A stretch of DNA of 64,000 nucleotides from Roseobacter sp. GTDB taxonomy: Bacteria; Pseudomonadota; Alphaproteobacteria; Rhodobacterales; Rhodobacteraceae. Below, one piece after another: positions 8,878-16,251 of the stretch. Under the pieces are notes generated by a model that saw nothing but the letters and a program-made list of their open reading frames with translations, was not told the DNA's origin and searched no databases. Made by a program: the position numbers and the translations under genes. Within the stretch, counting starts at the first letter, position 1, and each line of letters begins with the position of its first letter. The stretch is from contig PCCY01000022.1 of the NCBI GenBank assembly GCA_002731875.1, positions 61,005 to 125,004 on the forward strand. The letters are read 5' to 3'.

Positions 8878-9068
8878 TCCTTCAGGACAAGCTCGGCGAG
8901 GAGGCCGACACCTTTTACAAAGCGTTAATCTCGGCACATGAGGGGCTGACGGAAGCCCAAAGTCATACTCTGAATGCCCGGCTGGTCCTGATGATGGCGA
9001 ACCAGATCGGTGATCTCGGCATGCTGACAGATATCTTCGAAACCGCGCTTCAGGATTTGCCGGATTAG
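8874..9068 (+). CDS. DUF2783-type small protein, possible hydroxylase partner
   Basis: 64 residues: MILQDKLGEEADTFYKALI at the start and LNARLVLMMANQIGDLG in the middle, the recognisable core of the DUF2783 family, all helical in appearance and without a signal peptide or cysteine. The start ATG overlaps the stop of the FAD hydroxylase (ATGA), so the two proteins are made in step. I infer a coupling protein for the flavoprotein, by analogy with the small MhaB protein that works with the MhaA flavoprotein in Pseudomonas putida 3-hydroxyphenylacetate hydroxylation. The analogy is from size and context only. Confidence 0.75.
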   Translation: MILQDKLGEEADTFYKALISAHEGLTEAQSHTLNARLVLMMANQIGDLGMLTDIFETALQDLPD

Positions 9069-9301
9069 GCTCATGCGGCGACCGCAAACCTTGCCTCGCG
9101 CAAACATCCGTAATGTTTCCACCAAGACAAAGGGTTGACGCATGGGGTTCCGATGTTTGACACTCGGATTTGCACGCTATGTTTAACGCGAGCCAACAAT
9201 AGCAGCAAAGCTGTATCACCGATTGCGTGGCTTGTTCATGCGCATTGTCGAAGGCGGTCTTTGCTTCAAGAAGGCACGTCATTCCAACAGAGAGGAAGAA
9301 C

Positions 9302-10969
9302 ATGAGTTTTTTGACCCGTACCGGAAAGCCTTTACCTAAATCTATCTTGGACTCCGCGGAAGCAGCCAAGAGAGATCCCGTAAACCGCCGCGAGTTTCTG
9401 GCGCTTGCAAGCGCGTTTGGCGCCACGACGGCAACGGCCTATGCGATGATCGGCATGCCGGCCCCTGCTTTCGCAGCTGCGCACAAGGAAGGCGGCACCG
9501 TACGCATGCAGATGGAGGTCCGCGCCCTTAAGGACCCCCGCACCTATGACTGGTCGCAGATCGCCAATTTCTCCAGAGGCTGGCTCGAGTACCTTGCGAT
9601 TTGGGAAAATGACGGCACGTTTACCCCTGCTTTGCTGGAAAGCTGGGAAATCAATGATGACGCAACAGAGTACACGCTGAATGTACGAAAGGGTGTCACT
9701 TGGAATGACGGGACCCCCTTCACCGCTGCCGATGTTGTCCGCAATATTGTCGGCTGGTGCGACAAATCGGTAGAAGGCAATTCGATGGCTGGCCGTTTTG
9801 CAACGCTTATTGACGAAGAAACCGGCCAGGCGATCGACGGCGCCATCACCGCTGTGGATGACCACACAGTCAAGCTTGCTCTGCCGCGCCCTGACATCAC
9901 GTTGATCCCCGGTATGGCCGATTATCCTGCGGCCATCGTGCCCGAAGGGTTCGATGCCGAAACCATGTTGGAAAATCCCGTTGGCACTGGCGCATATCTG
10001 CCAGAGTCGCTTGAGGTCGGTGTAAAAAGCGTTCTTGTGAAAAATACCGATCACAAGTGGTGGGGAACCGAAGTTTACGGCGGTCCATACATAGACCGGC
10101 TGGAATACATCGACTATGGCACTGATCCGTCTGCATTTGTCGCGGCTGCGGAAGCAGAGGAAATTGATGCGACCTATTCCATCGAAGGCGAGTTCATCGA
10201 CGTATTCGGCACATTGGATGGCTGGAATCAAAACGAGATAGCGACAGCGGCTACCATCGTAATCCGTCCGAACCAGCTTGCAGAAGTTGACGGCAAGAAA
10301 CCCTATGCCGATGTACGGGTACGCAAAGCGCTTAGCATGGCCGTCGACAACGGGGTTCTGCTGGAGTTGGGATACGCAGGCCGAGGTCTGGTGGCAGAAA
10401 ACCATCATGTTGGTCCGATGCACCCCGAATACGCAGAGCTGCCCCCGCGCCAGGTCGACCCCGCTGCCGCAAAGGCGTTGATGGACGAAGCGGGCATGGG
10501 TGACTTCGAACACGAGCTATTTTCGATTGATGACGCGTGGCGCAAAGACACCACTGATGCGGTCGCCGCGCAATTGCGTGACGCGGGTATCAAGGTAAAG
10601 CGGACGATCCTGCCTGGCTCCACCTTCTGGAACGACTGGACGAAATACCCGTTTTCCTCCACCAACTGGAACCCGCGACCCTTGGGTGTCCAGATTTGGG
10701 CATTGGCATATCGGTCCGGTGAAGCGTGGAACGAATTCGGTTGGGCCAACCCCGAATTCGATGCTTTGCTGACCAAAGCGCTGTCAGTTGCCGACGTGGA
10801 AGCACGCCGCGCGATCATGGCCGAAGGTGAGGCGATGATTCAGAATGAAGGTGTCACGATTCAACCCTATTGGCGGTCCTTGTTCAACCACACCAAAAAA
10901 GGGCTGGTCGGTGCCGAGCACCACATTGGCTTTGAATTTCACCCCGCGCGTATCGCGTGGACAATGTAG
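9302..10969 (+). CDS. Family 5 extracellular solute-binding protein, Tat-exported
   Basis: 555 residues from ATG 9302 (AGAGGAAGA upstream); the open frame extends to 9227 but that part looks non-coding. A twin-arginine signal is clear: NRREFL at residues 29-34, a hydrophobic stretch and AFAAA near residues 57-60. The mature part is a DppA/OppA-like binding protein (LESWEINDDATEYTLNVRKG, TWNDGTPFTAADVV). No permease or ATPase gene is adjacent, so it is an orphan or works with a transporter encoded elsewhere. A strong terminator follows. Its neighbours are two aromatic pathways, but that does not prove an aromatic ligand. Confidence 0.85.
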   Translation: MSFLTRTGKPLPKSILDSAEAAKRDPVNRREFLALASAFGATTATAYAMIGMPAPAFAAAHKEGGTVRMQMEVRALKDPRTYDWSQIANFSRGWLEYLAIWENDGTFTPALLESWEINDDATEYTLNVRKGVTWNDGTPFTAADVVRNIVGWCDKSVEGNSMAGRFATLIDEETGQAIDGAITAVDDHTVKLALPRPDITLIPGMADYPAAIVPEGFDAETMLENPVGTGAYLPESLEVGVKSVLVKNTDHKWWGTEVYGGPYIDRLEYIDYGTDPSAFVAAAEAEEIDATYSIEGEFIDVFGTLDGWNQNEIATAATIVIRPNQLAEVDGKKPYADVRVRKALSMAVDNGVLLELGYAGRGLVAENHHVGPMHPEYAELPPRQVDPAAAKALMDEAGMGDFEHELFSIDDAWRKDTTDAVAAQLRDAGIKVKRTILPGSTFWNDWTKYPFSSTNWNPRPLGVQIWALAYRSGEAWNEFGWANPEFDALLTKALSVADVEARRAIMAEGEAMIQNEGVTIQPYWRSLFNHTKKGLVGAEHHIGFEFHPARIAWTM

Positions 10970-10990
10970 AGTTACTTCCATCCATTGGGA

Positions 10991-11019
10991 AAGGGCCGCA
11001 CATCTTGCGGCCCTTTTTT
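10991..11019 (+). terminator. Intrinsic terminator after the binding-protein gene
   Basis: AAGGGCCGCA (10991-11000) pairs perfectly with TGCGGCCCTT (11006-11015), with a 5-base loop and a T run to 11019. The T run also supplies part of the stop codon of the convergent gene ending at 11018. Confidence 0.9.
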
Positions 11020-12067
11020 ATGGCGAGGTCTTCAAAAGCCTTGTCAAATTATCCGCCGGTCCCCACAGGTCTGCATCAATTTTTGCTAGCGTTCCAAGCT
11101 TGGTACGGAGCACGCTCAGACTGACCTCGGCGGCACGTTGATGCATGTTCGCCAGACCAATCTTGTGCAACGCAAGCCGGTCAAGGTTCTCTCTGGTCAT
11201 GTTTTCTGACACAAGCTTGGCCGCCGCGTTGATCATGCCCAACAATACAGCCTCTGCTGCTTGTGCCGGTGTCATCGGGACTGCCCGAATGCCGGCAAAA
11301 CGAGCCTCCTCGACGATCAGATCTTCGATCAAGGGATCAACCACTGCGCCGCCGCCGCCCGGATAACGATACCACCCCACCCCGACCGATCGCCCCAACC
11401 GCCCTTCGCGCACCATACGGTCGGCGACCAACAGGTGATGACCTCGTGCCTGGCGACGTCCAAAGGCAACCTCAAGCCCAACATCATCTTGTGCTTTCAA
11501 GATTCCCGGCGCGAACCCTGTCTGTTCCAGCGCCTCATCCAATTCCCATGGGAGACATCCGACAAGCGTCAACCGATCAATCATCGCCAGCACTGCGTCT
11601 TGCAGGATTGTCCCTTCAAAGACGTCCGTGCGTTGACTGACCGAACAGGCGCACCCGAGCAACCCGATCAGGTCTATTGCAGCGTTGCGCGTGGCTTGGG
11701 ACGCAGCGCCAAAGGCAACCTCGACCATGCTCGTGTGCGAAACATCCATCGCTACAGTCTCGAGCGAGCGGGATCCATCACCAAGTATCTCGGGCCCGTC
11801 CACCACCACAATCAGCGTCTTCCGGGGCGCGTGGGTAACATCACAGCCGCGACAGACGAACCCTGCGCATCTGTCGGGGATCACCGTACCCACAGTCACA
11901 TGAGCGTCCCGCAAGCGCCGCTGCACTATATCGCCCATGCGCGCTGCATCATGCGGGTTGGGTTCGACTACGACCACCGTTCGGCCTGCTGCGACCAATG
12001 CCTCTATCAGCTTGAGTGAGGTGGCGCCCAAATCATACAAGACGTGCGGCAAAGACAGTGTCGTCAC
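11018..12067 (-). CDS. Degenerate 3-hydroxyacyl-CoA dehydrogenase-like protein of the box cluster
   Basis: 349 residues. The C-terminal half resembles 3-hydroxyacyl-CoA dehydrogenases: GRLGRSVGVGWYRYPGGG and a second helical repeat. The N-terminal half has a Rossmann-like start, VLYDLGATSLKLIEAL, but no GxGxxG, and the segment AMDVSHTSMVEVAFG stands where the family has GLHFFNPxxxMKLVEV, so the catalytic His is absent. Its start codon overlaps the boxR stop (ATGA), so the two are translationally coupled. A working enzyme for the later beta-oxidation-like step of the box pathway is possible but unlikely with these changes; a binding or regulatory role is the alternative. Confidence 0.65.
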   Translation of the reverse strand: MTTLSLPHVLYDLGATSLKLIEALVAAGRTVVVVEPNPHDAARMGDIVQRRLRDAHVTVGTVIPDRCAGFVCRGCDVTHAPRKTLIVVVDGPEILGDGSRSLETVAMDVSHTSMVEVAFGAASQATRNAAIDLIGLLGCACSVSQRTDVFEGTILQDAVLAMIDRLTLVGCLPWELDEALEQTGFAPGILKAQDDVGLEVAFGRRQARGHHLLVADRMVREGRLGRSVGVGWYRYPGGGGAVVDPLIEDLIVEEARFAGIRAVPMTPAQAAEAVLLGMINAAAKLVSENMTRENLDRLALHKIGLANMHQRAAEVSLSVLRTKLGTLAKIDADLWGPADNLTRLLKTSP

Positions 12068-12957
12068 GCCGTTGGCACGTCCAGGAAATGCCGCTTGTGA
12101 ATGATCTTCAACAGATCTTCCAGCGAAGCCTTTACAGGGCGATTTGAGGTATTGATCTGTGCATCCGCACGTTCGTAAAGCGGGGTGCGTGTATCCAACA
12201 GGTTCTTGAGCTGGGTCATCGCCGCCGGGTTTCCCTCCATCGGGCGTACGTCACCCTGCGCCCGGACCCTCTGCATGTATTCAGATGGGCTCGTGTAGAC
12301 CCAGATCGTGTGGAACTGTTGCAGGAGCCGCGCATAGGTCGCAGGGTCTGCTACCACCCCTCCGGCCACGGCCAGGATCATCCGGTCAAGCCGTTCGGTC
12401 ACGCGCGCAAGCGCTTCGGCCTCCATCTCGCGATAGCCTTCTTGCCCATAAAGCGCCATGACTTCGGCAATGGGCATCTCGCTCGCCGCCTCGATCTCTT
12501 TGTTCAATTCGACAAAGGGTAGCCCCAAAGCGGCACCTGCCAGCTTGCCCAATGTGGATTTGCCCGCACCGCGCAGACCGATAAGGCAGATCCTTCCTGC
12601 GCGCTGTGCTGTCGGGCTTTGCCGGGTCAGCGTCGCATAAACCTGTCGCTGAATATCCTGTGGCGCCTTGGCGAACAGCGTAGCGACCCGTTCGACCTCG
12701 CGATCCCAGGGTGGGCGTTCCGATAAAAGCATTTCGATTTTGACATCCAATGCCTGCGCCACGCGCTGAAGCAATATGACGGAAATATTGCCTTCGCCTG
12801 CTTCAAGCTGTGCAAGATATCGCGGCGACACGCCGGACATTTCAGACAGTACCCGACGCGGTAAACCACGCAATTTGCGCGCTTCCCTTACCCGGACCGC
12901 CAAACGTTGGATCAGCTCTTGGCCCGCTAAGGTGGGATGTTCGGTATCTCGCATCAT
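12064..12957 (-). CDS. boxR: BoxR-type regulator (HTH plus shikimate-kinase-like domain)
   Basis: 297 residues in two parts: an XRE-type helix-turn-helix at about residues 20-75 (RRVLSEMSGVSPRYLAQLEAG) and a shikimate-kinase-like domain from about 120 with the P-loop GLRGAGKST at 127-135. The shikimate-binding Asp region reads ELNKEIE, so kinase activity on shikimate is not expected. This architecture is that of BzdR/BoxR, repressors that sense benzoyl-CoA. It lies downstream of boxC-boxB-boxA and the thioesterase on the same strand, and shares a 4-base overlap with the next gene. A site like those before boxC and the CoA ligase lies about 12 bases upstream of its start. Confidence 0.92.
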   Translation of the reverse strand: MMRDTEHPTLAGQELIQRLAVRVREARKLRGLPRRVLSEMSGVSPRYLAQLEAGEGNISVILLQRVAQALDVKIEMLLSERPPWDREVERVATLFAKAPQDIQRQVYATLTRQSPTAQRAGRICLIGLRGAGKSTLGKLAGAALGLPFVELNKEIEAASEMPIAEVMALYGQEGYREMEAEALARVTERLDRMILAVAGGVVADPATYARLLQQFHTIWVYTSPSEYMQRVRAQGDVRPMEGNPAAMTQLKNLLDTRTPLYERADAQINTSNRPVKASLEDLLKIIHKRHFLDVPTA

Positions 12958-12968
12958 GCTCGCTTTGT

Positions 12969-12981
12969 GTAGGATAATGCA
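12969..12981. promoter_or_regulatory. Candidate BoxR site upstream of boxR
   Basis: GTAGGATAATGCA matches the site before boxC (GCACGATAATGCC) over the eight bases GATAATGC. Read on the minus strand it is TGCATTATCCTAC, close to the consensus TGC, six bases with a central TAT, then GTGC. It lies between the thioesterase and boxR genes, just upstream of the boxR start, and so could serve autoregulation. Confidence 0.4.
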
Positions 12982-13032
12982 AAACTATTCGCACCGAAAG
13001 CGACATACAACCACATTTCGCAGAAAAATGCA

Positions 13033-13458
13033 TTAGTCCGAACGGATAAGCGGCTCAACCACATCGCGAATGCGATCAGGGGCGCGTATGCTTTTGAACA
13101 CGTCAGCTTGGGTGAATACGCAGGTAAAACTGCCCGTGAAACACAGAACGTCGTTCTGATACGCTTTCACGCCAAAGGTGATCGACTTGTCTCCAAGACG
13201 GGTCGGATAGGTTTCGCACAGCAGACGATGGCGCGGTGTGACCGGGCTGCGAAAGTCCATCGACAGGTTTACAAACGGGGTGCCCATATTGCGGTCAATT
13301 TCCATCTGGAACCAACCTTCACCGTCAAAATGCTCTTCCCACCACGCGTTGATGGCATCGAGGGCGAACCATGGCAGCCGGGCGGTATAGGCGATTTGGG
13401 CCGGATCGCAGTCACCCCAGGTTACGCGGATCTCATGGACAAACGGCGTCTGGGTCAT
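13033..13458 (-). CDS. 4HBT-type acyl-CoA thioesterase
   Basis: 141 residues, a single hotdog domain. The N-terminus VTWGDCDPAQIAYTARLPWF (about residues 13-32) is the 4-hydroxybenzoyl-CoA thioesterase signature, in which the Asp of GDCDP is catalytic. It lies directly after boxA (its start codon abuts the boxA stop with no gap) and before boxR. In a benzoyl-CoA pathway such an enzyme can release CoA from stalled or non-productive aryl-CoA esters. The actual substrate is inferred from context. Confidence 0.85.
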   Translation of the reverse strand: MTQTPFVHEIRVTWGDCDPAQIAYTARLPWFALDAINAWWEEHFDGEGWFQMEIDRNMGTPFVNLSMDFRSPVTPRHRLLCETYPTRLGDKSITFGVKAYQNDVLCFTGSFTCVFTQADVFKSIRAPDRIRDVVEPLIRSD

Positions 13459-14637
13459 TCAATAGGTTTCCACATGGTAACGCCCCTCGTCACGCATGGA
13501 ATCGCGTAACGACGTCCATTGTTGCCCCATGCTTTCCGCAATTGAGGTTAGCGCCTTCTCGACACCTTCCTCCATCCCGCGCAGGCCGCAGATATAGATG
13601 TGGGTACGGCTGTCAGCCAGCAATTCCGCCACGGCATCGTGTTCCGCAACGATACGGTCCTGTACATATTCTCTGGACTTGCCCTCTTCACGGCTGAACA
13701 CCAGATGCTGGGTCATCAGGCTTGCCGGCACTTTCTTGAGCGGCCCGAAATAAGGCAGGCTCTTGGGTGTGCGTGCGCCAAAGAACATCGTCATTCCACC
13801 TGTCGCGCCACTGCGCTGGCGCTGCATCGTAAAGGCCCGCATCGGGGCAGAGCCGGTGCCCGTACAGATCAGCAGCAGGTGCGCATCCGACGCGCCTGGC
13901 ATCAGGAATGTCGCCCCGAAAGGACCGGTCACGTTAACTTCGGCTCCGGTCTCCAGATCACACAGGTAATTTGACGCCATACCATGCTGCTCGCGTTTCA
14001 CCGTAAGCGATATGTTGTGATAGCCGGGTCGCTCCCCATCGCGGGGGCTTGATATGGAATAGAGACGCGGTAAATGCGCCTTGCCCTCTGTGTCGGTGCC
14101 AGGAGGAATTATCCCGACAGATTGCCCTTCGAGCACTGGAAACGGCAAAGCCCCCGGGTCAAGAATGATATGACGCACGTCATGATCAGGGTCATCCGTC
14201 AGGCGATAGTTGCCTTGCACCTTCATCTTGGCGGGTTTGCCAAGGTTATACATATTCACCGTAGCTTTGCTGGCGGTCACGGGGGCCTTGGCCTTACCGC
14301 CCGCGCCTTTATGCGCTTCGGCCAGCAAGGCCGCTATCGGGTCTGCGGCGTTTTCATCGCCCGACGGGGGTGCAGCTTCGATGTCTGCTTGCTCGGGCAG
14401 TTCGTCCATTTCGAACTGTTGTTCCAAGGTGTAGGGTGTATCGACAATCCGCCATTCGTCAATAGAACCAGTTGGGCAGACCGGGATGCAATCCATACAG
14501 AAATTGCAGACGTCGAAATTTACGACAACGTTATTGTCGTCATGTTCAATCGCACCAATCGGGCAGGTCATCTCGCAGGTATAGCAGCGGATGCAGATTT
14601 CCGGATCAATGAGGTGCTGTTTGACGGGCTGGTTCAT
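13459..14637 (-). CDS. boxA: Benzoyl-CoA 2,3-epoxidase subunit BoxA (reductase)
   Basis: 392 residues. Two [4Fe-4S] ferredoxin motifs lie at the N-terminus, with Cys at 15, 18, 21, 25 (EICIRCYTCEMTCP) and at 44, 47, 50, 54 (DVCNFCMDCIPVCP). A linker rich in Ala and acidic residues follows, and then a ferredoxin-NADP reductase-like module (RLYSISSPRDG for FAD, LLICTGTGSAPMRAF for the nucleotide) and the C-terminal VETY. BoxA passes electrons from NADPH to the BoxB oxygenase. It lies 95 bases after boxB, separated by a small hairpin. Confidence 0.96.
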   Translation of the reverse strand: MNQPVKQHLIDPEICIRCYTCEMTCPIGAIEHDDNNVVVNFDVCNFCMDCIPVCPTGSIDEWRIVDTPYTLEQQFEMDELPEQADIEAAPPSGDENAADPIAALLAEAHKGAGGKAKAPVTASKATVNMYNLGKPAKMKVQGNYRLTDDPDHDVRHIILDPGALPFPVLEGQSVGIIPPGTDTEGKAHLPRLYSISSPRDGERPGYHNISLTVKREQHGMASNYLCDLETGAEVNVTGPFGATFLMPGASDAHLLLICTGTGSAPMRAFTMQRQRSGATGGMTMFFGARTPKSLPYFGPLKKVPASLMTQHLVFSREEGKSREYVQDRIVAEHDAVAELLADSRTHIYICGLRGMEEGVEKALTSIAESMGQQWTSLRDSMRDEGRYHVETY

Positions 14638-14666
14638 GACGGCGGCTCCTGCGGGTTAATGTGCGG

Positions 14667-14690
14667 ATGGGTGGACCAAAGCCCACCCAT
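14667..14690 (-). other. Stem-loop between boxB and boxA
   Basis: ATGGGTGG (14667-14674) pairs with CCACCCAT (14683-14690) around an 8-base loop. There is no T run, so it is more likely an mRNA processing or stability element in the boxCBA transcript than a terminator. Confidence 0.45.
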
Positions 14691-14731
14691 TCTTGTTCTT
14701 TGCGCAGGTCATATTCAACCTGCCTTACGCC

Positions 14732-16183
14732 TCATGCCATGTGCAGTTTCACGTATTCAAAGTCGCCCGGCTTGTTATCAATCCCAACTTTTGGCGGGGC
14801 GATCCAGCTGGCATATTGACCTGGTTCATAGCATGGTTTCATCAGCGACTGGATATAGTCGCCATCCGCTTTCGTCGGCAGCCATTCGTCCCGGCGCTTG
14901 TGCCACTCTTCCGCCGATATGATGTTTCCGTCTGGGTCCACGGCAACGGCGCTGAACACGCCGATCTGGCGATGGAAACCTTCGTGCGGCATCTTGAACT
15001 GGAATTCGACGCCGGATTTCTGGATTTGCTTGTTCCACCGCCCCACGCCGCCTGCGGCATCACGCACATAGTCATCGCGCAAGCGCATGTTGATTGCAGT
15101 CAGCGCCGGCACATCTTCGGTAACGATTTTGCCGTCCTTGATCGAGGCCACGGCATAGGTGTCATTTTGCAGCTTGTGATCGTCGTCGATACGCTGCTCC
15201 ATATAGCGCCCCTTGATCCCGTAGTTGAAGGCGTTGGCAGCATTGGTCGACACTTCCTGCCCAAAAAGATCGAGCGACAACGTATAGTGCAAATTCAGCT
15301 TTTTCTGGATCGTCGGCAGGTCGATAACCCCCAGTGCGCGAATTTTGTTTATGTCGTAAGGGTCTGTGATGCCCGCCTTGTTCATCGCCTCGAGCGTCGC
15401 CTGAATGGTGCGGCCAACGCCGGTTTCACCAACGAACATGTGATGGGCCTCTTCGGTCAGCATAAAACGGCAGGTGCGTGACAGCGGATCAAAACCAGAC
15501 TGTGCGAGGCTTTCCAACTGCATCTTACCGTCACGGTCGGTGAAGTAGGTGAACATGAAAAACGACAGCCAATCCGGGGTTTCTTCGTTGAACGCGCCCA
15601 GCATCCGCGGACTGTCTTCGGAGCCCGACGACCGCACCAACAGGTCATCCGCTTCTTCGCGGCCATCTCGGCCAAAGTATTTTTGCAGCAGATAGACCAT
15701 CGCCCAAAGATGGCGGCCCTCCTCCACGTTGACCTGAAACAGATTGCGCATGTCGTACAGGGAGGGCGCAGTAAGCCCCAGGAAGCGTTGCTGTTCAACC
15801 GATCCCGGCTCGGTGTCGCCTTGGATCACGATCAGACGCTTGAGCATGTTGCGATATTCACCGGGCACTTCCTGCCACGCCGGTTCGCCGAAATGTTCGC
15901 CCATCGGAATTTTCCGATCCTCGACAGCAGGGGCTAACAAAACGCCCCAGCGGTATTCCGGCATCTTCACGTAATCAAACTTTGCCCAGCCTTTCGGGTC
16001 GACGGAAACAGCCGTGCGCAGGTAAACCATCGAATCCTGAAAGTTTTGCGGGATCAGGTCGTTCCACCAATTGATGTATCCGGGGTGCCATTTTTCCAGC
16101 GCCTTCAGGACCTTTTTGTCCTGGCTCAGATTTACGTTATTCGGGATCTGGGTATCGTAGCTTACGTTGATCAGGTCGAGCAT
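14732..16183 (-). CDS. boxB: Benzoyl-CoA 2,3-epoxidase subunit BoxB (oxygenase)
   Basis: 483 residues, the size of known BoxB. It is the di-iron oxygenase that converts benzoyl-CoA to its 2,3-epoxide with O2 and electrons from BoxA. Diiron ExxH-type motifs are visible: VEEGRHLWAMVYLL near residue 150 and LTEEAHHMFVGETG near 240. The N-terminus LINVSYDTQIPNNVNLSQD and the C-terminal CYEPGQYASWIAPP are family features. The gene follows boxC by about 68 bases that hold two small hairpins. Confidence 0.96.
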   Translation of the reverse strand: MLDLINVSYDTQIPNNVNLSQDKKVLKALEKWHPGYINWWNDLIPQNFQDSMVYLRTAVSVDPKGWAKFDYVKMPEYRWGVLLAPAVEDRKIPMGEHFGEPAWQEVPGEYRNMLKRLIVIQGDTEPGSVEQQRFLGLTAPSLYDMRNLFQVNVEEGRHLWAMVYLLQKYFGRDGREEADDLLVRSSGSEDSPRMLGAFNEETPDWLSFFMFTYFTDRDGKMQLESLAQSGFDPLSRTCRFMLTEEAHHMFVGETGVGRTIQATLEAMNKAGITDPYDINKIRALGVIDLPTIQKKLNLHYTLSLDLFGQEVSTNAANAFNYGIKGRYMEQRIDDDHKLQNDTYAVASIKDGKIVTEDVPALTAINMRLRDDYVRDAAGGVGRWNKQIQKSGVEFQFKMPHEGFHRQIGVFSAVAVDPDGNIISAEEWHKRRDEWLPTKADGDYIQSLMKPCYEPGQYASWIAPPKVGIDNKPGDFEYVKLHMA

Positions 16184-16202
16184 TGGTTTCCTCCTCAGGG
16201 GG

Positions 16203-16245
16203 CAAAATCTGGATAGATTTTGGGACGGATTCTTTGCGAAATCCG
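16203..16245 (-). other. Tandem stem-loops between boxC and boxB
   Basis: Two adjacent hairpins fill the gap: CAAAATC (16203-16209) with GATTTTG (16216-16222), and CGGATT (16226-16231) with AATCCG (16240-16245). Neither is followed by a T run. Together with the hairpin before boxA they may set relative amounts of the pathway proteins. Confidence 0.4.
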
Positions 16246-16251
16246 CGCCCG

